From NCBI RefSeq assembly GCF_004349215.1, contig NZ_SMKU01000011.1, positions 1 through 64,000 of the forward strand: DNA of 64,000 bases, written 5' to 3'. Positions 42,791 through 50,709 of the stretch are shown piece after piece. The translations under genes were made by a program, and so were the position numbers. A model generated the notes under the pieces. The model did not search any database. It was not told where the DNA came from and saw nothing but the letters and a program-made list of their open reading frames with translations. The DNA is from Actinomadura rubrisoli (GTDB taxonomy: Bacteria > Actinomycetota > Actinomycetes > Streptosporangiales > Streptosporangiaceae). The first letter of the stretch is position 1, and each line of letters starts with the position of its first letter.

Positions 42791-43914
42791 CGGACTTCGT
42801 CGAGGACGGCCAGGTAGCCCGCGGTCTCGGCGGCCGGGGTGAAGTCGCGGACGATCCGCTCGGCGCCCGCTGCGCCGAGCTCGGCCAGCTCCTTGTCGGC
42901 CGCCCGCGCGGCCCGGTCGATCGCGGCCCGGCAGGCGTCCGCGTCCCCGGCGGGGAACGTGAACCCGATCTCGTCGTCGGCGACGTCCGCCAGGCCGCCC
43001 GCGTCCGAGGCCAGCAGCGGCACCCCGAGCGCCGCCGCCTCCAGCGCCACGTTCGGCATCCCGTCGTAGAAGGACGGCAGTGCCACGAGGTCGCAGCTCG
43101 CGTACACGCCGGGCAGGTCGTAGCGCTCAAGGAACGGCAGGAAGGAGTGCGCGACGCCGTCCGCCTGCCCGGCCAGCCGCTGCGTGACGCCCTCCTCGAC
43201 CTCGCCGACCAGCAGCAGGTGGAACGCCTCGGCGTGCCCGGAGGCGGCGAGCGCGTCGAGGAGGAAGCCGACGCCCTTCTTGGTCTTGAGCCGGCCGATG
43301 AGCCCGACCGTCCGGCGTCCCGGCTCGACGTTCCCGGCCCGCCACGCCAGGCCCCGCTCCCGCTCGGACGGCAGGATCCGCCACTGGGACGTGTCGACGC
43401 TGTTGGCGACGAACGTCACCGCCGCGTCCGGGGCCAGCGCGGACACCAGCGGCGCGTGCGAGCGGGCGACCACGCACACCCGCGCGGAGGCGTTCAGCGC
43501 GTCGGCCAGCACGCCCCGCCGCCGCAGCGAGAACACGCCGACGTCGATGTCGTTGCCGCGCAGCAGCGTGATCAGCGGCGCCTGCAGCAGCCGCGCGAGG
43601 ACGGGCGCGGCGAGCATCGCGTAGGTGCCGCCGAACCCGGCGACGTGGCTGTAGGTCCCGGCGGTGAGGTCCTCCGAGGTCAGGGTCGTCCAGAGGCGGC
43701 GCAGCGCGTGCTCGGCGTCGCCGCCCAGCGGGGCGGTCAGCAGCCGCCCGCCGTGCTCGCGCGCCACCGACCACGGCCGGTCGCGCCGGGTCAGGTGCGC
43801 CACGTCCACCTCGGCGCCGGCGGCGCGCAGCCCCCGGACGATGCGGTCGCACGACTGGGACATCCCGCCCTGGCTCGGCGGGTAGTGCTCGGTGATCCAC
43901 AGGACCCGCGCCAT
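42787..43914 (-). CDS. glycosyltransferase family 4 protein
   Basis: 375-aa GT-B glycosyltransferase. VLWITEHYPPSQGGMSQS at the N-terminus, TVGLIGRLKTKKGVGFLLDA in the middle (nucleotide-sugar domain) and the E-x7-E region FYDGMPNVALEAAALGVPLL near 285-305 are typical GT4. Cytoplasmic, probably acting on a lipid-linked acceptor. Start ATG 43914 overlaps by one base the stop of the zinc-ribbon gene (TGATG). Donor and acceptor unknown. Confidence 0.9.
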   Translation of the reverse strand: MARVLWITEHYPPSQGGMSQSCDRIVRGLRAAGAEVDVAHLTRRDRPWSVAREHGGRLLTAPLGGDAEHALRRLWTTLTSEDLTAGTYSHVAGFGGTYAMLAAPVLARLLQAPLITLLRGNDIDVGVFSLRRRGVLADALNASARVCVVARSHAPLVSALAPDAAVTFVANSVDTSQWRILPSERERGLAWRAGNVEPGRRTVGLIGRLKTKKGVGFLLDALAASGHAEAFHLLLVGEVEEGVTQRLAGQADGVAHSFLPFLERYDLPGVYASCDLVALPSFYDGMPNVALEAAALGVPLLASDAGGLADVADDEIGFTFPAGDADACRAAIDRAARAADKELAELGAAGAERIVRDFTPAAETAGYLAVLDEVR

Positions 43915-44273
43915 CAGCTGTCCACGAAGCCGGTGTCGCCGTCCGATCCGAAGTCGCCCTCGCCGTAGGAGTAGTCGTCCCCGGGGTTGAACGCGCCGCG
44001 GTCGAACTCGTCGAACGAGGAGTACCAGTAGGTGTCGTTGTAGGTCTGCGAGCTGCGCTGGTAGAAGCGCCGCCTGAACCCGCCCACCCAGGACGGGTCG
44101 TAGGGGTTCTGCGACCCGTACCCGTGGGCGGCCATGCACTCCGGGCAGTGCCCGCTCTGCGGCGCGGCGTGCTGCCCGCAGACGGCGCGCCCGCACTGCG
44201 GGCAGGCCGCGATGGCGGCCCGGCCGCAGCGGCCCAGCACGAAGAACCCGGTGGTCACGGTGCAGGGGTTCAT
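43914..44273 (-). CDS. small B-box-like zinc-ribbon protein with acidic tyrosine-rich tail
   Basis: 119 aa, not recognised beyond the zinc motif. The N-terminal third has Cys/His pairs (CPQCGRAVCGQHA, CPEC) like a B-box zinc finger; the rest is rich in Tyr, Phe, Asp and Gly (NDTYWYSSFDEFDRG) and probably disordered. It is coupled on both sides: ATGA with the 242-aa gene and TGATG with the GT4 gene. Likely an adaptor of the glycosylation operon (inference). Confidence 0.7.
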   Translation of the reverse strand: MNPCTVTTGFFVLGRCGRAAIAACPQCGRAVCGQHAAPQSGHCPECMAAHGYGSQNPYDPSWVGGFRRRFYQRSSQTYNDTYWYSSFDEFDRGAFNPGDDYSYGEGDFGSDGDTGFVDS

Positions 44274-44998
44274 GTCGTCCTCCTCGCGGCCGCGCCGGGC
44301 GGCGTCCACCGGAACGGCTCCGTCGACACGTGCAGGATCCCCTCGACGAGCCGGTCCTCGGGCTGCGCGCCGGGAAGCTTGGCGTTCGCGCGGATCACCG
44401 TCCGCCGCCCCTGCTTCACCCGCACCCGGACCCAGCGCGGCGGCGGCGACCCCGGCCGCCGGACCGCCGCGTCCTTCGGCAGCCGCCGGGTCACGCTGAT
44501 CACCTGCACCGCCTTCGACTTCCGCTTGATCTTGACCTTGCCGCGCGGGTTGCGCTTGCGGATCCGCCGGTGGCGCAGCCGCTCGGTGACCGACAGCTCC
44601 AGCACGCTGCCGTCGCGCAGCTCGGCCCGCACCCGCAGCCACGGGTCGATCGCCCACCACTGCCTCATCGACAGCACGGGACGCTGGACGGGCATGTCGT
44701 ACTGCGGCCCGTTCTTGTCCGCCACCTTCGGGCCGCGCATGTCGGCCGCCACGGACAGCACGCCTTCCGGGCGCATGTCGGCCGCCAGCACCCGCAGCAA
44801 CGGCACCATGACCGCGCCGGCCCGGCTCGGCGGCGCCCACTTCGCGCGCCGCACATGCAGGGAATGGCCGGCGAGGCTCTGGACGAACGGCTCCCAGTCG
44901 TCCCGCCGCAGCGACACCGAGAACCCGCGCTCCAGGACGAGCGCCCTGTGCAGCGGGTGGAACCGCTCGATGGCCGCGCGCTGCTTGCGCCAGAACAT
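44270..44998 (-). CDS. hypothetical protein of the glycosylation operon (242 aa)
   Basis: Not recognised. Soluble, with no membrane segment: an N-terminal half with RFHPLHRALVLERGF and WWAIDPWLRVRAELRDGS (about 100-120), then a very basic patch (LRHRRIRKRNPRGKVKIKRK, about 135-155) and beta-rich C-terminal strands. Trp/Arg-rich. Lies 11 bp after a glycosyltransferase gene and overlaps the zinc-ribbon gene. The basic patch might bind nucleic acid or an anionic polymer. Confidence 0.65.
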   Translation of the reverse strand: MFWRKQRAAIERFHPLHRALVLERGFSVSLRRDDWEPFVQSLAGHSLHVRRAKWAPPSRAGAVMVPLLRVLAADMRPEGVLSVAADMRGPKVADKNGPQYDMPVQRPVLSMRQWWAIDPWLRVRAELRDGSVLELSVTERLRHRRIRKRNPRGKVKIKRKSKAVQVISVTRRLPKDAAVRRPGSPPPRWVRVRVKQGRRTVIRANAKLPGAQPEDRLVEGILHVSTEPFRWTPPGAAARRTT

Positions 44999-45009
44999 GA
45001 CGGCACCAC

Positions 45010-46200
45010 CTATCGCTCTGCTCGGTGCGGCGCGCCGTCCGGCGGGGACGGCGCGATCATGCGGTAGACGGACGCCAGCTCGGCCCGCGAGTGCGCCCAG
45101 GTCAGGCCGTCCTCGATGCGACGCCTGGCCCGCCGGCCCATCGCCGCGGCCTCGCCCGGGTACTCCAGCAGGACGCGGACGGCCCGCGCCAACTCGGCGG
45201 GACGGTCAGCCGGGACGAGCCGCCCGTGCTTCCCGTCCGCCATCAGCTCGCGCACCGCCGGCAGGTCGGAGGCGACCACGGGCACCCCCGCCGCCATGGA
45301 CTCGATGACCTTCAGCGGCGCGCAGCCCTGGTCGAGGTTGCGGGCGCACCCGGTCAGCGGCGCGACCGACAGCTCGGCGTGCGCCAGCCAGGCCGCGACC
45401 TCGTGGTGCGGGAGCGTGAACCGCCAGTCGACCCGGTCGCCCGCGCCGAGCCGCTCCGCCAGCCGCCGCACCGGCTTGGCGCGCCGCTCCGGGACGGACG
45501 CGCAGATCACCAGCCGCAGCCCGTCCAGGTCGGCCAGCCGCGCGAACGCGCGCATCAGCACGTCCAGGCCCTGCCAGGGCTGGAGCGCCCCGACGTAGAC
45601 GATGTAGCGGTCCGGCGCGTCCGCGGGCCGCTCGGGCGCCGCCGGGACCTCGGCGCCGTTCGGCACCAGGCGGATCTTGCCGTCCGGCACCCCGAGGCCG
45701 CGCACGGCTCCGCCGATGACGCGCGACGGCACCACGACCGCATCGCAGCGTTCCAGGCAGAACCGCTCCAGCTCCCGGATCTTGCCGAGCGCCGCCTTGG
45801 ACGCCCACGGCCACGTGTGGCCCATCTCGATGGACGGCAGCCCGTTCACCTCGTACACGACCTTGAAGCGCCGTCCGGGCGCGGTCACCGCGGGCAGCGC
45901 GCCCCACGGGTCGCGGACGTGGCAGACCTCCAGCGTGTCCAGGTGCGGTTCCAGGTGATCGGCGACCCAGCCGGAGAACGCCTCGGCCCGGTCGATCAGG
46001 TTCGGGACCGGCGCGTCGAACCGGGCGATCTCCCGCGTCCCCTCGCGCTGGTAGCGGGGCAGGTCACCGCCGCCGAGGACGCCCAGCAGCCCGCCGCCGA
46101 AGCGCTCGAACAGCTCGTCCGCCATCTGCGCGATGTGGACGGCCGAGCCCTTGCTGGAGGGGAACCGGTCGAAGGCGACGTACGCGGCCCGGTGCCTCAT
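45010..46200 (-). CDS. glycosyltransferase family 4 protein
   Basis: 396-aa GT-B enzyme. YVAFDRFPSSKGSAVHIAQM starts the acceptor domain, YIVYVGALQPWQGLDVLMRA the donor domain, and the E-x7-E region is GCAPLKVIESMAAGVPVVAS. ATG 46200 overlaps the epimerase stop (ATGA), giving a tight operon. Probably adds a hexose during surface glycan synthesis; substrate unknown. Confidence 0.88.
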   Translation of the reverse strand: MRHRAAYVAFDRFPSSKGSAVHIAQMADELFERFGGGLLGVLGGGDLPRYQREGTREIARFDAPVPNLIDRAEAFSGWVADHLEPHLDTLEVCHVRDPWGALPAVTAPGRRFKVVYEVNGLPSIEMGHTWPWASKAALGKIRELERFCLERCDAVVVPSRVIGGAVRGLGVPDGKIRLVPNGAEVPAAPERPADAPDRYIVYVGALQPWQGLDVLMRAFARLADLDGLRLVICASVPERRAKPVRRLAERLGAGDRVDWRFTLPHHEVAAWLAHAELSVAPLTGCARNLDQGCAPLKVIESMAAGVPVVASDLPAVRELMADGKHGRLVPADRPAELARAVRVLLEYPGEAAAMGRRARRRIEDGLTWAHSRAELASVYRMIAPSPPDGAPHRAER

Positions 46201-47165
46201 CCGACGCGCACCCCCTCCCGCACGCGCAGGGACCGGTGCCAGGCGATCTGGTCGGCGAGGCCCTCCGCCAGCCCGATCCCGGCCGTCCAGCCGAGCAGCC
46301 GCGCCGCCCGTCCCGGATCGGCCCAGGTCCGCGCCGCGTCGCCCGCCACGGGCGCCTCCCGCTGGATCTGCGGCCGCACCCCCAGCACGCCCGTCAGCAG
46401 GCCGATCGCCGACCGCACCGCCACGGGCTCGGGGTGGCCGACGTTGACGGGGATCCCCGGCGGCAGGTCCGCGGCGGCCGCCGCCAGCGTCGCCGCCACC
46501 ACGTCCCGGACGTGCGTGAACGACCGGGACCTGCGCCCGTCGCCGAACACCGGCAGCGGCCGCCCGTCCAGCGCCGCCTCCACGAACCGGTGGAACGCCA
46601 TGTCGGGCCGCTGCCGGGGCCCGTAGACCGAGAAATAGCGGAGCAGGACGGTCCGCGTCCCGTCCCGCGCGGCCAGCGCCGCGAGCCGCTCGACCTCCAC
46701 CTTGCTGGCCGCGTAGGGGCTCGCCGGGTGCGGCGGGTCGTCCTCGCGGTTGGGCCTGCGTCCCGCCGACCCGTACACCGACGAGCTGGACGCGACGACC
46801 ACCCGGGGCCGCAGCCGCGCCGGGCGGCCCGCGCACGCCGCGAGCAGCCGCCCGGTCGCCAGGACGTTGTCGCGCTCGGCGACCGCGCGCCCGGCGCCCC
46901 ACGAACTGCGCACGCTCGGCCGTCCCGCGAGGTGGACGACGACGTCCGCGGCGGCGAGCGGGTCCAGGTCGTCCAGCGCCAGGTCGGCCTCGACGGCGGT
47001 GACGCCGGGCCGGGACGCGACCCGCGCCCACATCCGCCGCGCGGCCTCGGGCGCCAGAGAGCGTCCGGGCGCGTCGACGGCCAGCACCTCGTGTCCCGCG
47101 GCCGAGAGCGCATCCGTCACATGGCTCCCGATGAACCCCGCCGCCCCTGTCACCACCATCCGCAC
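46197..47165 (-). CDS. NAD-dependent sugar-nucleotide epimerase/dehydratase
   Basis: 322-aa extended SDR. Cofactor motif TGAAGFIGSH, VHLAGRPSV, catalytic SSSSVYG and YAASK, RYFSVYGPRQRP and SFTHVRDVV are typical of UDP-glucose 4-epimerase and related enzymes. It heads the glycosylation operon and probably supplies a sugar nucleotide. Start GTG 47165 or ATG 47159. The specific sugar cannot be assigned. Confidence 0.88.
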   Translation of the reverse strand: MRMVVTGAAGFIGSHVTDALSAAGHEVLAVDAPGRSLAPEAARRMWARVASRPGVTAVEADLALDDLDPLAAADVVVHLAGRPSVRSSWGAGRAVAERDNVLATGRLLAACAGRPARLRPRVVVASSSSVYGSAGRRPNREDDPPHPASPYAASKVEVERLAALAARDGTRTVLLRYFSVYGPRQRPDMAFHRFVEAALDGRPLPVFGDGRRSRSFTHVRDVVAATLAAAAADLPPGIPVNVGHPEPVAVRSAIGLLTGVLGVRPQIQREAPVAGDAARTWADPGRAARLLGWTAGIGLAEGLADQIAWHRSLRVREGVRVG

Positions 47166-47199
47166 GCGGGCACCCTACCCATCACCACCAGGAATTGGA

Positions 47200-47217
47200 C
47201 AGGGGCAAGGGCCCCTG
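47200..47217. promoter_or_regulatory. hairpin in the divergent epimerase/sigma intergenic region
   Basis: CAGGGGC (47200-47206), loop AAGG, GCCCCTG (47211-47217). Between two divergent operons; an operator-like inverted repeat or a short leader hairpin. Confidence 0.3.
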
Positions 47218-47302
47218 GCCAGCAAGAATCCGGAGGAGTGTAGACAAAAGCGGAGTGCCGGACATCTCGGGATGCACTCAGAACCGAGAGAAGGGAGCCG
47301 GC

Positions 47303-47863
47303 GTGCCGGAACCAGACGATGGGTTCGCCGGGCTGTGGGACGCGCACTACGGCGACGTCCTGGGCTACGCCGCCCGGCGGGTCGACCACGAGACGGCGCG
47401 GGACGTCGCCGCCGAGACGTTCCTGATCGCCTGGCGGCGCCGGGACGAGATCCCGGCCGACCACCCGTTCCCGTGGCTGCTGCACGTGGCCCGCAACGTC
47501 CTGGCGAACGAGGCGCGCGGCCACCGGCGGCGCGGGCGGCTGTGGAGCCGGCTGCGCGGCGACCGCCGGACCGCCGAGCCCGTCGCGGACGTCGCGGTGG
47601 GCCTCGCCGAGGGCGGGCGTATCGCCGCCGCGCTGCGGCGGCTGTCCCCCCGCGACCGCGAGGCCCTCCAGCTCGTCGGCTGGGAGGAGCTCGACACCCG
47701 CGACGCGGCGGTCGTCGCCGGCTGCTCGGCCAAGACGTTCTCGGTGCGCCTGCACCGGGCGCGCAAGCGCCTGGCGGCCGCCCTCGCCGATCTCGACGCC
47801 GACCTGGACGCCGGGGAGCGCCCCATGATCACCACTTCGCTGCAGAGGAGCCCGCTGTCATGA
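47303..47863 (+). CDS. ECF RNA polymerase sigma factor
   Basis: 186-aa ECF sigma factor: region 2 AARDVAAETFLIAWRRRDEI, WLLHVARNVLANEAR, and region 4 with LSPRDREALQLVGWEELD and CSAKTFSVRLHRARKRL. GTG 47303 is supported by AAGGGAG. It overlaps the next gene by 4 bp (ATGA at 47860-47863); that gene encodes a CU044_5270-type membrane protein, a recurrent partner of this sigma type. Confidence 0.9.
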   Translation: MPEPDDGFAGLWDAHYGDVLGYAARRVDHETARDVAAETFLIAWRRRDEIPADHPFPWLLHVARNVLANEARGHRRRGRLWSRLRGDRRTAEPVADVAVGLAEGGRIAAALRRLSPRDREALQLVGWEELDTRDAAVVAGCSAKTFSVRLHRARKRLAAALADLDADLDAGERPMITTSLQRSPLS

Positions 47864-48912
47864 ACCCCGCCGTCGAGAACGACGTCCAGGAAGTCCGCCG
47901 GATGCTGGCCCCGGCCAACCCGTGCCCGCCGGGCGGCCTGTCCGGCGCCGCCCGTGACGCGGCCGGCGAGGCCGCCTACGCCCGGGTGACGGCGTCCGGC
48001 ACGTCCACCGGCGCCGAATCCCGCCGCGCGGCGCGGTCCCGGCGAGGGGTGCCGTCCCGCCGCGCGACCGTGCGGCTGGTCGCCGTGGGCGGCCTCGCCG
48101 TCGCGGTCGCGGCGGGCGTGACCGTGGTCCAGGGGGCCGGCGGCGTGGACAAGGACGGCAAGCCCCGTCCGGTCGTCCCGGGCCTGCCCGCAGGCGGAGG
48201 CGTGGCCAACGCGCAGGAGGTCCTCACCAAGGCGGCGGACGCGGCCCAGGCCCGGCCGTTCACCGCGCCGCGCCCCGGCCAGTGGATCTACACCGAGACC
48301 CGGTACCGGCGGAGCCCCATGCCCGGCCCCGGCAAGGTGATCAAGCCTGGCACGCCCCTGAAGACGGTGGTGGACCGGATGTGGATGCGTGAGGACGGCA
48401 CGCGGATGGGACTGTACGAGAGGGGCAAGCTGGTGACGACCGCCACCGGTGGCGGCTTCCCGCCCGTCGACTACCCCTCGGTGTCCAAGCTGCCCAGGGA
48501 CCCGGACCGGATGCTGGCCTGGGCCCGCGGCACCGAGGCTCCCCTCGAAGGCGGTCCGGACGCGTGGGCGTTCGCGGCCCTGTCCTCGCTCCTGCTGAAC
48601 AACGCCGTGATTCCGCCCGCCCAGACCGCCGCCGCGTACAAGGCCCTGGCGAAGATCCCCGGCGTCACGCTGGACAAGAAGGCCGTGGACGACCAGGGGC
48701 ACCGGGTTCTGTCCGTGTCCCGCGTCGCCGAGGGCTGGGTCCGCAATGCGGTTCTGCTGGACCCGTCCACCTACGCCTACCGCGGCCACCGCGCGACCGT
48801 CGTCAAGGACCACAAGTTCGAGGAAGGCGGGGCTTTCAAGAAGGGCGCCACCGAGAGCATCGGCGTCCGCCTCGCGTACGGCATCGTCGACCGCCCCGGC
48901 CAGCGCCCCTGA
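47860..48912 (+). CDS. CU044_5270 family membrane-anchored protein
   Basis: 350 aa. Cytoplasmic N-terminus (1-70, with DVQEVRRML), one membrane segment (about 71-90), and an extracytoplasmic domain with WIYTETRYR, a central MWMREDGTRMGLYERGKLV, and VLLDPSTYAYRGHRATVVKDH, the signature of the CU044_5270 family placed behind ECF sigma genes. Probable sensor/anti-sigma function is inferred from position. ATG is fixed by the overlap with the sigma stop. Confidence 0.85.
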   Translation: MNPAVENDVQEVRRMLAPANPCPPGGLSGAARDAAGEAAYARVTASGTSTGAESRRAARSRRGVPSRRATVRLVAVGGLAVAVAAGVTVVQGAGGVDKDGKPRPVVPGLPAGGGVANAQEVLTKAADAAQARPFTAPRPGQWIYTETRYRRSPMPGPGKVIKPGTPLKTVVDRMWMREDGTRMGLYERGKLVTTATGGGFPPVDYPSVSKLPRDPDRMLAWARGTEAPLEGGPDAWAFAALSSLLLNNAVIPPAQTAAAYKALAKIPGVTLDKKAVDDQGHRVLSVSRVAEGWVRNAVLLDPSTYAYRGHRATVVKDHKFEEGGAFKKGATESIGVRLAYGIVDRPGQRP

Positions 48913-48932
48913 TCCGCTGACCGCCTGCCCGC

Positions 48933-48962
48933 CAGAGCCCTCGGCCTCGGCCGGGGGCTCTG
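48933..48962. terminator. bidirectional hairpin terminator
   Basis: CAGAGCCC (48933-48940) / GGGCTCTG (48955-48962), extended inside by CGGCC/GGCCG. Between convergent genes. Confidence 0.7.
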
Positions 48963-48975
48963 CCCACGCCCCGGC

Positions 48976-50619
48976 TCAGCGGGGACGCGCCACGCGAGCC
49001 TCGTCCCAGACGGGCTCCGGGGACTCATAGACCGAGCCGTCAGCGCCGAACACCAGGAACCGGTCGAACGAGCGGGCGAACCAGCGGTCGTGCGTCACCG
49101 CCAGGACCGTGCCCTCGTAGGACTCCAGGCCCTCCTGGAGGGCTTCGGCGCTGGCCAGGTCCAGGTTGTCGGTCGGCTCGTCCAGGAGGAGCAGGGTGGC
49201 GCCGCCCAGCTCCAGCAGGAGGATCTGCAGGCGGGCCTGCTGACCGCCCGACAGCGTCTCGAACGGCTGCTCCGCACAGAACTGAAGCTCGTACCGGGCC
49301 AGGGCGTTCATCGCGTCGCCCCGCAGCCGCGCGTGCTCGGTCATGACGATCTCGCACGGCGTGCGCCCGGCCAGGTCGGGACGGGCGTGCGTCTGCGCGA
49401 ACAGGCCCGGCACGACGCGGGCGCCGAGCCGCGCGACACCGGTGTGGGCGACGGGCTCGACCGGGACCGCGCCGCGCGGGAGCGTCTCGGCGACGGCCGC
49501 CAGGAGCCGCAGGAAATGCGACTTGCCCGAGCCGTTGGAGCCGAGGACCGCGACCCGCTCGCCGTACCAGACCTCCTCGTCGAACGGCTTCATCAGGTTC
49601 GTCAGCTCAAGGCTCTCGCAGATCACCGCGCGCTTGCCGGTCCGGCCGCCGCGCAGGCGCATCTTCAGGCTCTGGTCGCGCGGCGGGACCTCCGGCGGGC
49701 CCGCCTCCACGAACTTGCGCAGCCGGGTCTGCGCCGCCTGGTAGCGCGAGGACATCGAGTCGTTGTACATCGCCTTGTTCTTGAGCGTCATCACCAGCTG
49801 CTTGAGCTTGGCGTGCTCCTCGTCCCAGCGGCGCCGCAGCTCCTCCAGGCGCTCGTTGCGGTCACGGCGCGCCTGCGCGTACGTCGCGAACCGGCCGCCG
49901 TGCACCCACACCTGGCCCGCCTCGACCGTCACGATGCGGTCGGCGGAGCGGTCGAGCAGCTCGCGGTCGTGCGACACCAGCAGGACGGTCTTGGACGTCT
50001 CGCGGAGCCGGTCCTCCAGCCACCGCTTGCCCGGCACGTCCAGATAGTTGTCGGGCTCGTCCAGCAGCAGGACCTCGTCAGGGCCGCGCAGCAGCGCCTC
50101 CAGCGCGAGCCGCTTCTGCTCGCCGCCCGACAGCGTCCTGACCTCCCGCCACCGGCAGGAGTCGTACGGGACGCCCAGGGCCGCGACGCAGCACGCGTCC
50201 CAGAGCACCTCGATCTCGTAGCCGCCCGCGTCGCCCCAGCCGGCCAGCGCGGTGGCGTACCGCAGCTGCGTGGGCTCGTCGTCGCGCTCCATCATCGCCA
50301 GCTCCGCCGCCTCCACGGCCGCCGCGGCCTCGCGCACGCGGGGCGGCGCGGTGGACAGCAGCAGGTCGTGCACGGACGACTCGTCCCGCACGTTCCCGAC
50401 GAACTGCCGCATCACGCCCAGCCCGCCGCTGTGCGCGACCGTCCCCTCCTGGGGCGTGAGATCCCCGGCGATCAGCCGCAGGAGGGTGGTCTTCCCGGCG
50501 CCGTTCGGGCCGACGAGCGCCGCCGTGACCCCGTCGCCCACCCGGAACGAGACATCGTCCAGCAGCACGCGGCCGTCCGGCAGCGCATGGCCGACATGGC
50601 CGACCTCCACGTGCCCCAC
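48976..50619 (-). CDS. ABC-F family ATP-binding protein
   Basis: 547 aa, two ABC domains in one chain with no membrane part. First Walker A GPNGAGKTT, signature LSGGEQKRLALEA, LLLDEPDNYLD; second Walker A GSNGSGKSH, LSGGQQARLQI, LLLDEPTDNLD. The linker between has the coiled Lys/Arg-rich P-site tRNA interaction region (EELRRRWDEEHAKLKQLV). ABC-F proteins work on the ribosome, as translation factors or antibiotic protection. GTG 50619 preceded by GAGGAGG is preferred over a longer reading. It lies just downstream of a prolyl-tRNA synthetase gene. Confidence 0.9.
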   Translation of the reverse strand: MGHVEVGHVGHALPDGRVLLDDVSFRVGDGVTAALVGPNGAGKTTLLRLIAGDLTPQEGTVAHSGGLGVMRQFVGNVRDESSVHDLLLSTAPPRVREAAAAVEAAELAMMERDDEPTQLRYATALAGWGDAGGYEIEVLWDACCVAALGVPYDSCRWREVRTLSGGEQKRLALEALLRGPDEVLLLDEPDNYLDVPGKRWLEDRLRETSKTVLLVSHDRELLDRSADRIVTVEAGQVWVHGGRFATYAQARRDRNERLEELRRRWDEEHAKLKQLVMTLKNKAMYNDSMSSRYQAAQTRLRKFVEAGPPEVPPRDQSLKMRLRGGRTGKRAVICESLELTNLMKPFDEEVWYGERVAVLGSNGSGKSHFLRLLAAVAETLPRGAVPVEPVAHTGVARLGARVVPGLFAQTHARPDLAGRTPCEIVMTEHARLRGDAMNALARYELQFCAEQPFETLSGGQQARLQILLLELGGATLLLLDEPTDNLDLASAEALQEGLESYEGTVLAVTHDRWFARSFDRFLVFGADGSVYESPEPVWDEARVARPR

Positions 50620-50709
50620 GGCTGCCTCCTCGCGACGGAACCCCCGCCTCCGAGTGTCCGGACGCGGCGGCCCACGCGTCAAACCAATTACGGCGGGTGA
50701 CCGCCGGCG

